From NCBI RefSeq assembly GCF_000632225.1, contig NZ_JFYV01000001.1, forward strand, positions 310,001 to 374,000: 64,000 nucleotides of DNA, written 5' to 3'. The notes beneath the pieces were generated by a model. It did not search any database. It saw nothing but the letters and a program-made list of their open reading frames with translations, and had not been told where the DNA came from. The translations under genes were made by a program, and so were the position numbers. The stretch is from Sphingomonas sp. RIT328. GTDB taxonomy: Bacteria > Pseudomonadota > Alphaproteobacteria > Sphingomonadales > Sphingomonadaceae. This document shows, in pieces, positions 62,545 through 64,000 of this stretch. Position 1 is the stretch's first letter; every line of letters starts with the position of its first letter.

Positions 62545-64000
62545 ATGGCGGCGGGAACGGGGCAGGGCTGGCCGGCGATGACGATGGCGGAGGTGCGCGA
62601 TGCGCTCACCGCGCCGGGCGCGCGCTTCGAGATGGAGGAGGTGGCGATCGACGGCATCGCGACCCGGATATGGAAGAACGCACCCGCCTCGCTCGCCGCG
62701 CTGCTCGCCGCGAGCCGGGGGCAGGGCGAGCGGACCTTCCTCGTGCTCGACGACGATCGCGTCAGCTATGCGGCGCATCACCGCGCGGTGGCGGCACTGG
62801 CCGGGCATCTCGTCGCGCTCGGCATCGGCTGCGGCGATCGCGTCGCGCTGGCGATGCGCAACCTGCCCGAATGGCCGATGGTGTTCTTCGCGAGCGTCGC
62901 GATCGGCGCGATCGTCGTTCCGCTCAACGCCTGGTGGAGCGCGGACGAGCTCGATTTCGCCCTGCGCGACTCGGGCGCACGCCTGCTGATCTGCGACGGC
63001 GAACGACTGGCGCGGCTCGCCACGCCCCTGTCGGCCTTGCCGGAGCTGCCGGTCATCGTGACGCGATCGGCGGAGCCGGGGCGGGCGATGCGGCTCGAAT
63101 CGCTGATCGGCGCTCCGGCGGACTGGGCCGGTCTTGCCGATGCCGACCTGCCGCAGGTGGGAATCGCGCCCGACGATGCCGCGGCGATCTTCTACACCAG
63201 CGGCACCACCGGGCGGCCCAAGGGCGCGGTGCTCAGCCATCGCAATCTCGCCAGCAACCTCCTGTCGAACGGCTATGCCGCGGCGCGCGTCTGCCTGCGC
63301 CGGGGGGAGATCCCGCCGGAGCCGGCGCCGCGCGTCGCGCTGATGGTCATCCCCTTCTTCCACGTCACCGGCTGTTCGGCGTCGCTGCTGCCGCTGGTGG
63401 CGACGGGATCGACGATCGTGCTGATGCCGAAGTGGGACGCGACCCAGGCGCTCGGCCTGATCGAGCGCGAGCGCGTCACCACCACCGGCGGCGTGCCGAC
63501 GATCGCCTGGCAGCTGCTCGAACATCCCGACCGGGCACGCTACGATCTCTCCTCGCTGGAGGCGATCGCTTATGGCGGCGCGCCGTCGGCGCCCGACCTC
63601 GTCCGCCGCATCCGCAGCGATCTCAGCGCGGCGCCGGGAAACGGCTGGGGGATGACCGAGACGACCGCGACGGTTACCTCGCTCGCGGCGGAGGATTATC
63701 TGCATCGGCCCGACAGCGCGGGCGCGCCGGTCGCCGTCGCCGATCTGGCGATTCGCGACGCGGACGGGATCACCGACCTGCCGCCGGGCACGCTCGGCGA
63801 ATTGTGGGCGCGCGGGCCGATGGTGGTGCGCGGCTATTGGAACCGCCCGGAGGAGAGCGCCGCGACCTTCGTCGACGGCTGGGTGCGGACCGGCGATATC
63901 GCCCGAACCGATACGGAGGGCTTTCTGTTCATCGCCGACCGCGCCAAGGACGTGATCATCCGCGGCGGCGAGAACATCTATTCGATCGAGGTCGAGAATG
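62545..64000 (+). CDS. Acyl-CoA ligase (AMP-binding), C-terminus cut by window edge
   Basis: The frame is open for 485 codons to the edge. ANL superfamily: P-loop FYTSGTTGRPKGAVLSH, the A5-like GWGMTETTAT, RTGDIA and RAKDVIIRGGENIYSIEVEN are all present. It activates a carboxylic acid to acyl-AMP and then acyl-CoA, probably the entry step for the neighbouring beta-oxidation genes. ATG at 62545 with AAGGGA upstream. About 60-90 residues (the C-terminal lid) are missing outside the window. Confidence 0.95.
   Translation, partial: MAAGTGQGWPAMTMAEVRDALTAPGARFEMEEVAIDGIATRIWKNAPASLAALLAASRGQGERTFLVLDDDRVSYAAHHRAVAALAGHLVALGIGCGDRVALAMRNLPEWPMVFFASVAIGAIVVPLNAWWSADELDFALRDSGARLLICDGERLARLATPLSALPELPVIVTRSAEPGRAMRLESLIGAPADWAGLADADLPQVGIAPDDAAAIFYTSGTTGRPKGAVLSHRNLASNLLSNGYAAARVCLRRGEIPPEPAPRVALMVIPFFHVTGCSASLLPLVATGSTIVLMPKWDATQALGLIERERVTTTGGVPTIAWQLLEHPDRARYDLSSLEAIAYGGAPSAPDLVRRIRSDLSAAPGNGWGMTETTATVTSLAAEDYLHRPDSAGAPVAVADLAIRDADGITDLPPGTLGELWARGPMVVRGYWNRPEESAATFVDGWVRTGDIARTDTEGFLFIADRAKDVIIRGGENIYSIEVEN

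Noticed and set aside
1..64000. Prophage, insertion sequence, CRISPR array or tRNA genes
   Set aside because: I looked on both strands and found no transposase, integrase, phage structural gene, regular repeat-spacer array or cloverleaf with a conserved T-loop.

Overview
This is a GC-rich alphaproteobacterial chromosome segment, most likely from a sphingomonad (Sphingomonas or a close relative). The evidence is the strong GC3 bias, the many 4-bp ATGA/GTGA gene overlaps, and the gene mix: two TonB-dependent receptors, an ECF sigma/FecR pair, a class II DAHP synthase and several acyl-CoA dehydrogenase operons. I see no IS element, phage gene, CRISPR array, tRNA or rRNA. Two genes are cut by the window edges: DAHP synthase on the left and an acyl-CoA ligase on the right.

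Layout. 0-6.4 kb: DAHP synthase, a secreted protein of unknown function, a secreted PDZ-M48 protease, cysS and a GT39-type membrane protein. 6.5-8.2 kb: a GT2 glycosyltransferase and a ChbG/HpnK-type deacetylase. 8.25-12.5 kb: ECF sigma factor, FecR and STN-type TonB receptor, then a cupin gene with a frameshift. 12.6-18.5 kb (minus): a leucine-degradation operon (isovaleryl-CoA dehydrogenase, methylcrotonyl-CoA carboxylase beta and alpha) that ends with a MaoC hydratase and a CitE-like lyase. 18.6-24.6 kb (minus): an SDR, then a MarR-controlled aromatic-acid-type efflux system (FUSC, DUF1656, HlyD, NodT-type outer-membrane factor). 24.7-28.9 kb: a Tat-exported PhoD phosphatase and a TonB receptor.

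28.9-42.6 kb is the most unusual part, a two-armed sugar locus. The minus arm encodes a histidine phosphatase, a CmoB-like methyltransferase, a glycosidase-like protein whose barrel appears circularly permuted, a zinc alcohol dehydrogenase, a Gfo/Idh/MocA oxidoreductase and a phospholipase-D-like enzyme. The divergent plus arm encodes two nucleotide-sugar epimerases, a GT4 and three tandem CgeB-like glycosyltransferases, all with 4-bp overlaps or short gaps, followed by a Crp/Fnr regulator. Together they look like a pathway for a glycan or glycolipid that I cannot match to a known product.

42.6-50.3 kb: an M3 peptidase joined to an MFS symporter, a two-component system, a secreted EF-hand protein and a TetR regulator with two DNA-binding domains. 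50.4-54.7 kb: an acyl-CoA dehydrogenase / alcohol dehydrogenase / phosphotransferase / SDR operon divergent from that regulator. 54.7-64 kb: a secreted TonB-C-like protein, then a beta-oxidation set on the minus strand (TesB, two acyl-CoA dehydrogenases, a FadB/J-type fusion, a serine hydrolase) and a divergent acyl-CoA ligase.
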